Made by a program: the position numbers and the translations under genes. The notes beneath the pieces are model-generated. The model was not told the origin of the DNA and did not search any database. It saw nothing but the letters and a program-made list of their open reading frames with translations. A stretch of DNA of 27,514 bases from the IMG/VR virus record IMGVR_UViG_3300006752_000166, positions 1 to 27,514 of that record, one strand, 5' to 3'. This DNA is from a virus. Below are positions 6,959-14,999 of the stretch, piece by piece. Numbering within the stretch: the first letter of the stretch is position 1; each line of letters begins with the position of its first letter.

Positions 6959-8740
6959 ATGATTAAAGAATACCACGGGATTAAAATAAATCTTGAATTA
7001 GACAAAAATTTAACAGAATTTGCAAAAAAACTTCTTAAAGATTACTATATGGATTCAACAGAATCTTCTCCTCAAGAAAGTTTTGCACGTGCTGCTTTAG
7101 CTTTTTGTGAAAACGATTTAGAATTAGCACAAAGAATATATGATTATTCTTCTAAACAGTGGTTTATGTTTAGCTCTCCAATCTTATCAAATGCTCCTGC
7201 TTTTGAAAAAAAATCTAAAGGAATGCCAATTAGTTGTTTTTTAACTTATGTAGATGATTCTTTAGAAGGATTAATTGAACACACAGATGAATTAAGATGG
7301 ATGAGCGTTAAAGGGGGAGGTGTCGGGGGTCATTGGAGTTCTATTAGATCAAATAGTGAAATATCACCTGGTCCAATTCCTTTCTTAAAAACTGTCGACA
7401 GTGATATGACAGCATACCGTCAAGGTAAAACAAGAAAAGGTAGCTATGCAGCTTATATGGATATCTCACACCCTGATGTTTTAGAGTTTCTAAACATTAG
7501 AGTTCCAACAGGCGGCGATGTTAATAGAAAATGCTTTAACTTAAACAACGCTGTAAATATAACAGATGAGTTTATGAAAGCTGTAGTTGATGGCAGAAAA
7601 TGGAATTTAATTGATCCAAATGATAAAACAGTAAGAGATACTTTAGATGCAAGATCATTATGGCAAAGAATCTTACAAATTAGATTTAGAACTGGAGAGC
7701 CTTACATTAATTTTATTGATGAATCAAATAAACATTTACCACAATTTCAGAAAGACTTAGATCTTAAAATTCACGGTAGCAATTTGTGCAACGAAATACA
7801 CTTGGCAACTTCTGATGATAGAAGTGCTGTTTGTTGCTTGAGTTCTCTTAATTTAGAAAAATGGGAAGAGTGGAAAGATTCAAATATAGTTGAAGATCTG
7901 ATTACTTATTTAGATAACGTCATTACATTTTTTGTTAAAGAAGCACCTGACGCTTTAAATAAAGCAAGATATTCAGCAATGAGAGAAAGAAGTTTGGGCT
8001 TAGGAGCTATGGGATTTCATTCTCTGTTGCAATCTAAGGATGTGCCGTTTGAATCCGTTATTGCTAAAAGTATAAATACACATATTTTTAAAGAAATTAA
8101 AAACAGAGCTAAGCAGCAAACACAGAAATTAGCGCAATTAAAAGGCTCTTGCCCAGATGCTGGTGAATTAGAAATAAGAAACTCTCATTTATTAGCAATT
8201 GCGCCTAATGCAAATAGTTCAATTATAGGATGCACATCACCTTCAATCGAGCCCTGGAAGAGTAATGCATATACACACCGTACTAGAGTAGGATCTTACT
8301 TAGTGAAAAATCCTTACTTAGAAAAAGTTTTACAAAAATATTCTAAAGAGAAAAAAGAAAAAGAACAATGGTTAAAAGACCAGTGGAAGTCAATTATCTT
8401 AAACGAAGGTTCTGTTCAACATTTAGATTTCTTAACAGATTGGGAGAAAAAAGTTTTTAAAACAGCTTTTGAGTTAGATCAACGTTGGATTATAGATCAC
8501 GCTGGCGATAGACAAGAATTTATATGTCAAGGACAAAGCGTTAATCTTTTCTTTCCTGCAGGAACAAACAAATCTTATGTAAATAAAGTTCATATTAGAG
8601 CATGGGAAAAAAAATTAAAAGGTTTATATTATCTAAGAACAAACTCTGGCGCTGCTGCAGAAAAGGTTTCACAAAAAGTAGAATCAAACAAACTAAAAGA
8701 TTTTCAAGATGATGATGATTGCTTAAGTTGTCAAGGATAA
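6959..8740 (+). CDS. nrdA: Ribonucleoside-diphosphate reductase large subunit, class Ia, without ATP cone
   Basis: This is the catalytic subunit that reduces ribonucleotides to deoxyribonucleotides. Active-site features are all present: Cys93 in PISCFLT and Cys292/293 in VCCLSSLNL as the redox pair, the N-x-C-x-E radical site in SNLCNEIH (N275, C277, E279), the tyrosine pair Y557-Y558 in GLYYLRT for radical transfer, and a C-terminal CLSC motif (588-591) that accepts electrons from thioredoxin or glutaredoxin. At 593 residues it starts directly in the barrel and lacks the N-terminal ATP-cone, so dATP feedback inhibition is probably absent, a common state in phages. AGAGGA precedes the ATG. 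No intein or intron interrupts it, although phage nrdA genes are frequent insertion targets. Confidence 0.95.
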   Translation: MIKEYHGIKINLELDKNLTEFAKKLLKDYYMDSTESSPQESFARAALAFCENDLELAQRIYDYSSKQWFMFSSPILSNAPAFEKKSKGMPISCFLTYVDDSLEGLIEHTDELRWMSVKGGGVGGHWSSIRSNSEISPGPIPFLKTVDSDMTAYRQGKTRKGSYAAYMDISHPDVLEFLNIRVPTGGDVNRKCFNLNNAVNITDEFMKAVVDGRKWNLIDPNDKTVRDTLDARSLWQRILQIRFRTGEPYINFIDESNKHLPQFQKDLDLKIHGSNLCNEIHLATSDDRSAVCCLSSLNLEKWEEWKDSNIVEDLITYLDNVITFFVKEAPDALNKARYSAMRERSLGLGAMGFHSLLQSKDVPFESVIAKSINTHIFKEIKNRAKQQTQKLAQLKGSCPDAGELEIRNSHLLAIAPNANSSIIGCTSPSIEPWKSNAYTHRTRVGSYLVKNPYLEKVLQKYSKEKKEKEQWLKDQWKSIILNEGSVQHLDFLTDWEKKVFKTAFELDQRWIIDHAGDRQEFICQGQSVNLFFPAGTNKSYVNKVHIRAWEKKLKGLYYLRTNSGAAAEKVSQKVESNKLKDFQDDDDCLSCQG

Positions 8741-8776
8741 TTATATTAAACAAACATATAACAAAGGTTAAACAAA

Positions 8777-9739
8777 ATGTCATTACTAAAATACAATACA
8801 ACATATAAGCCTTTTAAGTACAACTGGGCTATGGAAATTGCTGAGTCTCACGAGAAAATACATTGGGGTTCGTGGGAAGCTAAGTTAGCTGAAGATGTAA
8901 ATCAATGGAAAGGCGGAAAAGTTAGTGAAGTAGAAAAGAATCATATAACTCAAATACTTAGATTATTTACGCAAAGCGATGTACAAGTTGGAGGTAACTA
9001 TTGTGATCTGTTTATTCCTAAATTTAAAAGTAACGAAATTAGGAGTATGCTATTAAGCTTTGCAAATCGTGAAGGTACACATCAACGTAGTTACGCTCTT
9101 TTAAACGATACACTTGGTCTACCTGAAGAAGAATACAAAGCTTTCTTAGAATATGAACAAATGCGTGATAAGATTGAATTCATGCAAAAAAACGACGTTT
9201 CAACTAAAAAAGGTCTAGGTCTTGCTCTTGCTCAATCTGCTTGTAATGAAGGAATGAGTTTATTTTCAGCATTTATTATGTTGCTAAATTATCAGAGATT
9301 TGGAAAGATGAAAGGAATGTGTGAAATTGTTGAATGGTCAATACGAGACGAAACAATGCATGTTCAAGGCATGACTCAGTTATTTAGAGAGTATGTAAAA
9401 GAAAATCCTAGAGTAGTTAATAATAAATTTAAAGCAGAAATATACCAGATGTATAGAGATGCAGTTGATTTAGAAGATAAAGTTATTAATTTAGCGTATG
9501 AAATGGGAAGAATTGAGGGTTTAGAAAAAGAAGAAGTTAAGAAGTATATTAGATATCTTGCTGATAGACGTTTAATTCAGCTTGGACTAAAACCTAACTT
9601 TGGAGTTAAGAATAATCCTTTAGACTGGCTAGACTGGATTATTAACGGAGATTCATTTAAAAATTTCTTTGAAGGAACAGTGACAGATTACAATGCTGAT
9701 GGTATGAGTGGAGATAGTTGGGGTTGGGATAATTTATAA
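8777..9739 (+). CDS. nrdB: Ribonucleoside-diphosphate reductase small subunit (class Ia)
   Basis: This is the ferritin-like radical-generating partner of NrdA. The di-iron ligands are visible: Asp68 in FTQSDVQ, E99 and H102 in NREGTH, Glu158 in ACNEGMS, and E192 and H195 in RDETMH. The radical tyrosine is Tyr106, four residues after His102 as in E. coli Y122. The C-terminus SGDSWGWDNL is acidic and aromatic, suited to docking on NrdA. Length is 320 residues. AAAGG lies before the ATG after a 36-base gap from nrdA. The last codons form one arm of an AT palindrome. Confidence 0.95.
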   Translation: MSLLKYNTTYKPFKYNWAMEIAESHEKIHWGSWEAKLAEDVNQWKGGKVSEVEKNHITQILRLFTQSDVQVGGNYCDLFIPKFKSNEIRSMLLSFANREGTHQRSYALLNDTLGLPEEEYKAFLEYEQMRDKIEFMQKNDVSTKKGLGLALAQSACNEGMSLFSAFIMLLNYQRFGKMKGMCEIVEWSIRDETMHVQGMTQLFREYVKENPRVVNNKFKAEIYQMYRDAVDLEDKVINLAYEMGRIEGLEKEEVKKYIRYLADRRLIQLGLKPNFGVKNNPLDWLDWIINGDSFKNFFEGTVTDYNADGMSGDSWGWDNL

Positions 9740-9754
9740 AAATAATTTTATAAA
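9733..9754 (+). repeat. Perfect AT palindrome over the nrdB stop codon
   Basis: TTTATAAAA (9733-9741) and its exact reverse complement TTTTATAAA (9746-9754) flank a 4-base loop, and the nrdB stop codon lies in the left arm. A weak hairpin is possible, and RNA processing or partial termination between nrdB and the next gene is conceivable. The stem has no G or C, so it may only reflect base composition. Confidence 0.35.
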
Positions 9755-9776
9755 TGTTATAATAAAATACTATAAT
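9749..9776 (+). promoter_or_regulatory. Possible promoter before the ClpP-like gene (weak)
   Basis: TATAAT at 9771-9776 sits 16 bases after TATAAA at 9749-9754, the spacing used by the TGTGTAAA promoters, but the upstream box matches that class poorly. A second TATAAT lies at 9758-9763. The 67-base gap is the natural place for a promoter for the protease-to-thyX group. Confidence is low because the gap is nearly all A and T. Confidence 0.25.
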
Positions 9777-9806
9777 ATTAAAAAATAAGGAGATAATAAT
9801 TTTATA

Positions 9807-10409
9807 ATGCATTACTATACTAATATTTCACCGCTAATTAAAGAAATTGAGTTAAAGCAGCAACCTGTAATAATTACTGTAAACGAATTTACTGAAGAGA
9901 GTGTTAAAAAATTTAATGAGCTTATGTGTCAAGCACAAAATAGCGGACAAAAGGTAATTCCAATTGAAATTGATTCTTTCGGAGGACAAGTTTATTCTTT
10001 AATGGCGATGATTTCTGCTATTAAGACTTCTAAAGTTCCTGTTGCAACAATAGTACAAGGAAAAGCTATGAGCTGTGGTGCAATATTGGCTTCGTTTGGC
10101 TCTGAAGGATTAAGATTTATGGATAAAGATTCAACAATGATGATTCATGACGTTTCTTCTTTTGCTTTTGGTAAAATTGAAGAATTAAAATCTGATGTAA
10201 GAGAAGCTGAAAGATTAAATGACAAAGTCTATAAAATGATGGCTAGAAATTGTGGAAAGTCTGATGATTATTTTACAAAACTAATCCATGATAAAGGTCA
10301 CTCTGATTGGTTTTTAGATGCTGAAGAAGCTAAAATTCATGGTATTATTGATCACGTAAGAGTTCCTGAAATGAAGATTGAAGTTGAAGTTAACATTACT
10401 GTTGAATAG
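9807..10409 (+). CDS. ClpP-fold serine protease
   Basis: A ClpP/crotonase-fold peptidase. The catalytic serine is Ser89 in KAMSCGAIL, the His is His114 in MIHDV, and the probable Asp is Asp167 in SDWFLDAEEA, followed by the typical AKIHGIIDHV. The Ser-His spacing of 25 residues equals that of E. coli ClpP. The oxyanion strand IDSFGGQV matches the ClpP NSPGG region. Length is 200 residues, with no signal peptide. Its role could be a prohead maturation protease (several phages use ClpP/S49-type head proteases), or turnover of host or phage proteins. No capsid genes are adjacent, so this stays open. AAGGAG lies an unusually long 14 bases before the ATG. It ends with TAG, rare here. Confidence 0.85.
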   Translation: MHYYTNISPLIKEIELKQQPVIITVNEFTEESVKKFNELMCQAQNSGQKVIPIEIDSFGGQVYSLMAMISAIKTSKVPVATIVQGKAMSCGAILASFGSEGLRFMDKDSTMMIHDVSSFAFGKIEELKSDVREAERLNDKVYKMMARNCGKSDDYFTKLIHDKGHSDWFLDAEEAKIHGIIDHVRVPEMKIEVEVNITVE

Positions 10410-10432
10410 TTAGTCTTAAAAAGGAACCTTTT

Positions 10433-10825
10433 ATGAAACAAAATTTAAATCTATCTTTATTAATTGAAAATTGGAAAAAGTTTTTAAATACACAAGTAAC
10501 TGAAAGTATATCAGGTAAAGAAAAATTAAAAGTTGATTCTAATTTATTTAGTAAACAAAATGCTGAAGATTTTATTAAATTATTTATTAAGTCAAGGGAA
10601 TCTGGATTATTAGCTTTGTCTTTGTTAAATAAAACTTTAGATGACTATCAAGATCTTAAGATAAAGTCTCTTGATTCTAGAAAATACACGAAGTTAGCTG
10701 ACGATGTTTTTAATGATCAAACTACTGTATTAACAGATGATCAAATAGACAATATATGCAATCAAATATCTATTCTAATTAAAGAAGTAGAATTAAAATT
10801 AGGATTAAAAAATGGAACAATTTAG
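10433..10825 (+). CDS. Hypothetical protein with an LLIENWKKFL N-terminus
   Basis: The 130-residue protein is not recognised. Residues 6-17 form an amphipathic helix (LSLLIENWKKFL), followed by a charged, mainly helical protein ending in a long helix (QISILIKEVELKLGLK). A similar N-terminal helix with an LxE followed by Trp occurs in the minus-strand gene at 20.2-21.0 kb. The start follows AAAAAGGAACC with 8 bases of spacing; AAAAGG and CCTTTT around the start could pair weakly and mask the ribosome site. The stop TAG overlaps the amidase start by 14 bases, so the two are probably co-translated. Confidence 0.6.
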   Translation: MKQNLNLSLLIENWKKFLNTQVTESISGKEKLKVDSNLFSKQNAEDFIKLFIKSRESGLLALSLLNKTLDDYQDLKIKSLDSRKYTKLADDVFNDQTTVLTDDQIDNICNQISILIKEVELKLGLKNGTI

Positions 10826-11591
10826 TCATATAAATAAAAATAAAAATTATGTAAGACAAATACAAGAAGAAGTTGGAACTACTATTGATGGAGTTTATGG
10901 ACCAGGAACACATAAAGCTGTTCGCGAGTATTATGGAAACGTTATATTTCATATGGGAAAAGTAGTACCAATTGACTTTGACGTAGAAGTAGATATGTCT
11001 GCACCTTTATACGAGTTAGACGATGGAACTAAAAATTGGTACTTAAGAAAAAAAGATCCTGACTCTATATGTGTGCATTGGGGTGGTTTAAATAGTAGAC
11101 ATTGTTATAATGTATTTAATATGGCAAGAGGAAGACATGTATCTTCGCATTTCTTATTAGGTTACAATCACAAAAAGCAAAAATTAGAAATATTACAATG
11201 TTTAGATACAGGATTAGTTGCATATCATGCAGGTAAGTTTAATAAATATTCTATAGGTATTGATATCTGTATGCATCCTGATACTAAATATTGGGAAAAA
11301 ACACAAAACTGGTATCATGATGCTTCTTTACAAGTTTGTAAGATACCAGATTCTAGAGTTAAAGGTCGAAAAATTGTTATGATTGGAGATGAATTTGCTG
11401 AATTCTGTCAAGAATTTTTAAGATCTTTAAGAGAAGCTGTAAACTTACAAGACAAGCCTATTTGTAAAGATAATGAAGTATATTCTGTTAAAGATGCATC
11501 ACAATTTAGTATTGTAGGACATCACAACATTTCAGCTAAGAAATGGGACGTTATTCCTTGGGCAGAAAAACTATATCATAATATTGACTAA
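10812..11591 (+). CDS. Endolysin: N-acetylmuramoyl-L-alanine amidase with peptidoglycan-binding domain
   Basis: It is predicted to cleave the MurNAc-L-Ala bond of host peptidoglycan at lysis. Residues 13-41 look like a peptidoglycan-binding type 1 motif (VGTTIDGVYGPGTHKAV). The rest is an Amidase_2/T7 lysozyme-like domain with His89 in CVHWGG, His237 in VGHHNIS, and Lys244 and Asp246 in KKWDVIPW as the likely zinc and catalytic set, plus SHFLLGY and YSIGIDICM typical of the fold. Having the binding module at the N-terminus is usual for phages of Gram-negative hosts. No signal peptide is seen, so release would need a holin encoded elsewhere; none was recognised here. AGGA lies 7 bases before the start. 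The gene sits unusually inside a nucleotide-metabolism cluster. Confidence 0.88.
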   Translation: MEQFSHINKNKNYVRQIQEEVGTTIDGVYGPGTHKAVREYYGNVIFHMGKVVPIDFDVEVDMSAPLYELDDGTKNWYLRKKDPDSICVHWGGLNSRHCYNVFNMARGRHVSSHFLLGYNHKKQKLEILQCLDTGLVAYHAGKFNKYSIGIDICMHPDTKYWEKTQNWYHDASLQVCKIPDSRVKGRKIVMIGDEFAEFCQEFLRSLREAVNLQDKPICKDNEVYSVKDASQFSIVGHHNISAKKWDVIPWAEKLYHNID

Positions 11592-11602
11592 AAAGGATAA
11601 AA

Positions 11603-12316
11603 ATGAAAATAAAACTATATAATGACAGTATTGGTTTTGTTGAGCTAGTTCAATCAATGGGCGAGGATATAACTGTAGTAAATTCTGCGAGGGTTTCTTT
11701 TGGAGTTCATAAAGAATCATTAGATGACAAAGATAAAAAGTTAATTAACTATTTGATTAAACATAGACATACTTCTACTCTAGAACACAATATTGCAACT
11801 TTTAGAATTAAAGTTCCTTTATTTATTAGAAGTCAACATCATCGTCACAGGACATGGTCTTACAACGAGATTAGCAGAAGATATACAGATGTAAACTTAG
11901 AATTTTACGAGTCAGATCTTCTTAGAACACAACACAAATCAAATAGACAATCTTCGAATCATGAGTACATAAATCCTAAATTGTCAATGAGTACAGACTT
12001 TGCATCTACACCTAGAATTATAAAAGCTACTGAAGCTATAAAAGAGCATCACAAATTATCTCTAGAAATATTTGATAAGCTTTTACAATCAGGAGTTTGT
12101 AGAGAACAAGCAAGAGGAATTTTGCCACAAAATTTATATACAGAATATTATGCTACAGCTAATTTAAATAATATTTTAAAGTTTATAGATTTAAGAACAC
12201 ACGAAGGTGCTCAATGGGAAATTCAAAAGCTTGCTGAAGGTATGTTAAGTATTATTGAATCTTTATGGCCAGAGACTATTAAATGCTATACTAATATTAA
12301 AAATAGTGTAAAATAA
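11603..12316 (+). CDS. thyX: Flavin-dependent thymidylate synthase (ThyX), canonical
   Basis: This enzyme converts dUMP to dTMP using methylene-tetrahydrofolate, FAD and NADPH. The ThyX signature RHRxxSxNExSxRY is complete at residues 81-94 (RHRTWSYNEISRRY). The second conserved block is also intact: REQARGILPQ, then the helix with DLRTHEGAQWEIQ that carries the substrate-binding Arg. Length is 237 residues. The ribosome site AAAAAGGATAAAA immediately before the ATG is identical to that of the epimerase gene at 16.87 kb. Together with dUTPase and ribonucleotide reductase it supplies dTTP for this AT-rich genome. A second, atypical ThyX is encoded at 15.0 kb. Confidence 0.95.
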   Translation: MKIKLYNDSIGFVELVQSMGEDITVVNSARVSFGVHKESLDDKDKKLINYLIKHRHTSTLEHNIATFRIKVPLFIRSQHHRHRTWSYNEISRRYTDVNLEFYESDLLRTQHKSNRQSSNHEYINPKLSMSTDFASTPRIIKATEAIKEHHKLSLEIFDKLLQSGVCREQARGILPQNLYTEYYATANLNNILKFIDLRTHEGAQWEIQKLAEGMLSIIESLWPETIKCYTNIKNSVK

Positions 12317-12374
12317 ATTAAAAAATAATACAATATAGTATAATATTTATTATTACAACATAAAAGGCGTAATA

Positions 12375-12734
12375 ATGAATAATATATTGTTAGAAAGACA
12401 TAAAGATTTAGAAAATCTACTTTGTAGATGTAGAATTAAAATAGAAGATCGTGAAGATCCTACTGTTTTGGATATTATGACTGATATGAGAGCTTTAGCA
12501 GGTATTGTTACAGTAAGACAAACTAGACCAGTTAGTGAAGTAATTACTAATTCAGGTCACAGAATAATTGAGCTTAATGTTTCTTATTTGCCTAAGTTTA
12601 TTAAAGGTAAAAATAAAATAACAGTTGTAGGTAAAACTTTAAAATCAATAGAAGGAGTTGACATAATAAAGTTAATAGAACACGACAATGACATTATAAA
12701 TCTTTCTTTAAAAAAATCACCAATTATCTTATAA
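12375..12734 (+). CDS. Hypothetical protein
   Basis: The 119-residue protein is not recognised with confidence. It contains VLDIMTDMRALAGIVTVRQT followed by a beta-rich part (HRIIELNVSYLPKFIKG), a helix-strand-strand layout compatible with a small ferredoxin-like alpha/beta fold. I recall similar DILTDIRALPGV-type proteins in marine phages without known function. AAAAGGCG precedes the ATG. It follows a 58-base AT-rich gap after thyX containing TATAAT at 12339-12344, but no matching upstream box at the usual distance. Confidence 0.6.
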   Translation: MNNILLERHKDLENLLCRCRIKIEDREDPTVLDIMTDMRALAGIVTVRQTRPVSEVITNSGHRIIELNVSYLPKFIKGKNKITVVGKTLKSIEGVDIIKLIEHDNDIINLSLKKSPIIL

Positions 12735-12743
12735 AGGAAACAT

Positions 12744-12989
12744 ATGAGAAAAAATAACGTATTACAATATTCATTAAATGATTCAACTATAGCTCATATA
12801 GCAAGATTACTTCAAGTTGCTATGTTAACAGGAACTGATATTATAGATCATATGCGAACTATAAGACTTGAAAGCGATGCAAGTAATAGTTTAGTTTTAG
12901 AAGGTGAATATAAATCTATTTTTGATGGATCACTAGATCAAATGTTACAAAATGCTAATCAAAAGTTAAGCGAAAGTGAAGATGAATAA
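12744..12989 (+). CDS. Small hypothetical phage protein with a TGTDIIDHMR motif
   Basis: The 81-residue protein contains RLLQVAMLTGTDIIDHMRTI, a block I remember as recurrent in small proteins of marine myoviruses, but no function is known to me. It is mostly helical with an acidic C-terminus (LSESEDE). AAAGGA lies just before the ATG. It starts 10 bases after the previous gene and overlaps the next by 8 bases, so it belongs to the same operon as the pyrophosphatase. Confidence 0.6.
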   Translation: MRKNNVLQYSLNDSTIAHIARLLQVAMLTGTDIIDHMRTIRLESDASNSLVLEGEYKSIFDGSLDQMLQNANQKLSESEDE

Positions 12990-13359
12990 AGATAGTTTAC
13001 AAGAAATTTTTAATTCAAGAGAATCTTTTATGACTCTTATTAAAGAAAAATATCCAGAATCATATCCTTCATGGCCTGTTGATTTATCAAACAAAGAATC
13101 ACAAAAAGTTTGTAGAGAAACAGCGTTAAAAGGTGTTGAAGAAATGTTTGAAGCTTTAGGTCATTTAAAAAACTGGAAGCCTCATCGTGAAACTGATATT
13201 CCTGAAATTGATAGAAAGGAATTTCTTGAAGAAATAGTTGATTCTTTTAATTACTTCTTGTCTTTACTTGTTTTAATAGGCGTTGACAAAAAAGAGTTTT
13301 ATGATGCTTTTAAAAGAAAAGATATAATTATAAGAGAAAGACTTAAAAACGGATATTAA
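12982..13359 (+). CDS. MazG-like / dimeric dUTPase-type all-alpha NTP pyrophosphatase
   Basis: It is predicted to hydrolyse (d)NTPs to monophosphate and pyrophosphate using Mg ions. The family pattern is present: a first helix with E-x-x-E in KGVEEMFEALGHLKNWK, a second helix with E-x-x-D in FLEEIVDSFNYF, and a C-terminal K-x-x-x-x-x-R helix in KRKDIIIRERLKNGY, which contacts phosphates. T4 dCTPase gp56 and the Campylobacter-type dUTPases belong to the same superfamily, so dUTP or dCTP are likely substrates. The ATG at 12982 overlaps the previous stop and is preferred to an in-frame GTG two codons upstream. A second domain of this type, partly eroded, is fused to a HAD phosphatase at 14.0 kb. 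Confidence 0.78.
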   Translation: MNKDSLQEIFNSRESFMTLIKEKYPESYPSWPVDLSNKESQKVCRETALKGVEEMFEALGHLKNWKPHRETDIPEIDRKEFLEEIVDSFNYFLSLLVLIGVDKKEFYDAFKRKDIIIRERLKNGY

Positions 13360-13362
13360 AAC

Positions 13363-14013
13363 ATGATTGAAATTGATAATCTATATTTTAAAAACAAGTA
13401 TAGAGGTTCAATTTTAATTGATAAAATTTGGAACGACATTATTCAAAACAATATTATTTATTATTCAGGCTTTATGGAAAATTTTTGTTTGTTTTTTGAT
13501 TTAGACGATGTTTATTATACTTTAGACATATTAGATAGTAAAAATCAAAAAGTAATTAAACAAAAAACTGGAATTATATCTTCTAATAATCTAAGCTTTA
13601 TTTGCTCTTTTATGTCTTTGAATATAGATTTAACTTTAAATAAAAAAGATAAATTTAAAAAGATTTGTAATAGTACTAGATTTTATTATAACAAGGACGG
13701 TAAAGATTTAGGGATTGTCGACTGTGTTTCTGAATATGATTTTAACATAAGTCATATATACGACTTGCAAAGTGAAATATTACCTAAACTTTCTAGAGAA
13801 ATACAGTATTCTGTTTTAAAAAATATTATGTATGTAGACATAGAATTTGATTCAAAACTAACTTACTTGGCTGACTTTGAATATTATACACATAAATCAA
13901 AAATATTAAAACAAGATTTCATACAATTATTAGAAAGAGAAGTCAATAACAAAAAAGATAAAGAATTAATAATAAATATTCACAATCAATTTAAGGAAAA
14001 AAATGAGCTTTGA
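13363..14013 (+). CDS. Hypothetical protein
   Basis: The 216-residue protein is not recognised. It is rich in Lys, Ile, Asn and aromatic residues, with alternating beta-prone segments in the N-terminal two thirds (FCLFFDLDDVYYTLDIL, GIISSNNLSFICSFMSLNIDLT) and a helical C-terminus. There is no signal peptide, P-loop or metal motif. It begins 3 bases after the pyrophosphatase gene without a clear Shine-Dalgarno, and its end overlaps the next gene by 11 bases. It ends with TGA, one of only four TGA stops in the window. Being sandwiched between two nucleotide hydrolase genes suggests a related role, which is only context. Confidence 0.55.
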   Translation: MIEIDNLYFKNKYRGSILIDKIWNDIIQNNIIYYSGFMENFCLFFDLDDVYYTLDILDSKNQKVIKQKTGIISSNNLSFICSFMSLNIDLTLNKKDKFKKICNSTRFYYNKDGKDLGIVDCVSEYDFNISHIYDLQSEILPKLSREIQYSVLKNIMYVDIEFDSKLTYLADFEYYTHKSKILKQDFIQLLEREVNNKKDKELIINIHNQFKEKNEL

Positions 14014-14926
14014 AAAATTATTAGATAATCACAGAAAATTTACTGAAAAGTTTTATAATGTTAATCTTTTTGACTCCAAACAAAAAGAAGAAATGTTAAA
14101 AACATTATGTTTAGCATTACATCATGAAGTTTCAGAAATAGTAAAGTCAACTAATTTTAAAGTTTTTGATAAAAAAGAATATACTGTTAATAAAAATGAA
14201 ATTGTTTATAACGCTGTAGATGCTACAAGATATATTTATGCAATACTTGGATTATACAACATTGATGCAAAAGAATTTATGTATGCTTATGAAGAAAAAG
14301 ATTTATATCTTGATGTAATACAAAACAAAAAAGAACACAAAAAAGATCAACCTGTAGCAATTATTGATATAGACGATATACTGTGTAACTTTAGAGAATA
14401 CTTTAATAAATACTTGTATAAACAATATAGCATAGTTATAGATAAAAACAGCACATCATATTATTCTTCTAAAGAAGTAAAAGACTTCGGATTAAGTCCA
14501 GAAGGTGTATTTGAAAAGTTTATTCAAAAAAATGAGCTACTTAACATACCTGTAATTGAAAGCATGAAAAATTTTATATTAGAGTTAAAAGAACAAGGTT
14601 ACTATATACAACTGCTTACTAGCAGACCTGAGTCTAATTTAAAATGTAAATATCAAACTTATTATTGGTTAGAAAAAAACGATGTCTATTATGATAATTT
14701 AGGTTTTGCTTTTGAAAAGTATATTTGGGTTTCAAAAAAAGATTACTATATGCTGGGTAATGTTAAGTTTGCTGTAGATGATAGTCCAAAACATTCTATG
14801 GAATATGCAACTCACGATGTAAAAGTTATCATGCCAGATCTTCCTTATAATAAAAATGCTAGACATGATAATATTATAGTATTTGAAAAAGAAAATATTA
14901 ATATTGATTTAATTAAAAATTTATAA
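14003..14926 (+). CDS. Fusion: MazG-like pyrophosphatase domain + HAD 5'-nucleotidase domain
   Basis: The protein has two domains. Residues ~1-105 resemble the all-alpha NTP pyrophosphatase fold: HHEVSEIVK with E-x-x-E (42-45), then EIVYNAVDATRYIYAILGLY and a K-containing third helix. The second acidic pair reads N-A-V-D instead of E-x-x-D, so the metal site may be weakened. Residues ~116-307 are a HAD phosphatase similar to the NT5C-type deoxyribonucleotidases: nucleophile Asp122 and Asp124 in IIDIDDILCNF, motif II LLTSRP, and motif IV FAVDDSPKH. If both halves work, the product would degrade a (d)NTP to the nucleoside in two steps, or hydrolyse a selected (d)NMP. AAGGA precedes the ATG. A TGTGTAAA-class promoter follows, so this gene closes its transcription unit. 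Confidence 0.7.
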   Translation: MSFEKLLDNHRKFTEKFYNVNLFDSKQKEEMLKTLCLALHHEVSEIVKSTNFKVFDKKEYTVNKNEIVYNAVDATRYIYAILGLYNIDAKEFMYAYEEKDLYLDVIQNKKEHKKDQPVAIIDIDDILCNFREYFNKYLYKQYSIVIDKNSTSYYSSKEVKDFGLSPEGVFEKFIQKNELLNIPVIESMKNFILELKEQGYYIQLLTSRPESNLKCKYQTYYWLEKNDVYYDNLGFAFEKYIWVSKKDYYMLGNVKFAVDDSPKHSMEYATHDVKVIMPDLPYNKNARHDNIIVFEKENINIDLIKNL

Positions 14927-14932
14927 AATTAA

Positions 14933-14962
14933 TGTGTAAATTTTAACTTAATAATGTATAAT
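14933..14962 (+). promoter_or_regulatory. Promoter of the TGTGTAAA class, before the second thyX
   Basis: TGTGTAAA at 14933-14940 and TATAAT at 14957-14962 are 16 bases apart. The predicted start near 14970 leaves a ~30-base leader ending in GGAGG before the ATG at 15000. It would drive the thyX-like gene, the deoxyribosyltransferase and possibly the genes up to the epimerase. Confidence 0.65.
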
Positions 14963-14999
14963 ATATTTGTTATAAACAATATAAAAAAATGGAGGCGAA

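Noticed and set aside
12307-12344. TGTAAA at the end of thyX with a downstream TATAAT as another promoter of the shared class
   Set aside because: The boxes are 26 bases apart and the TGTAAA is formed by the last codons and stop of thyX, so it is probably coincidental.
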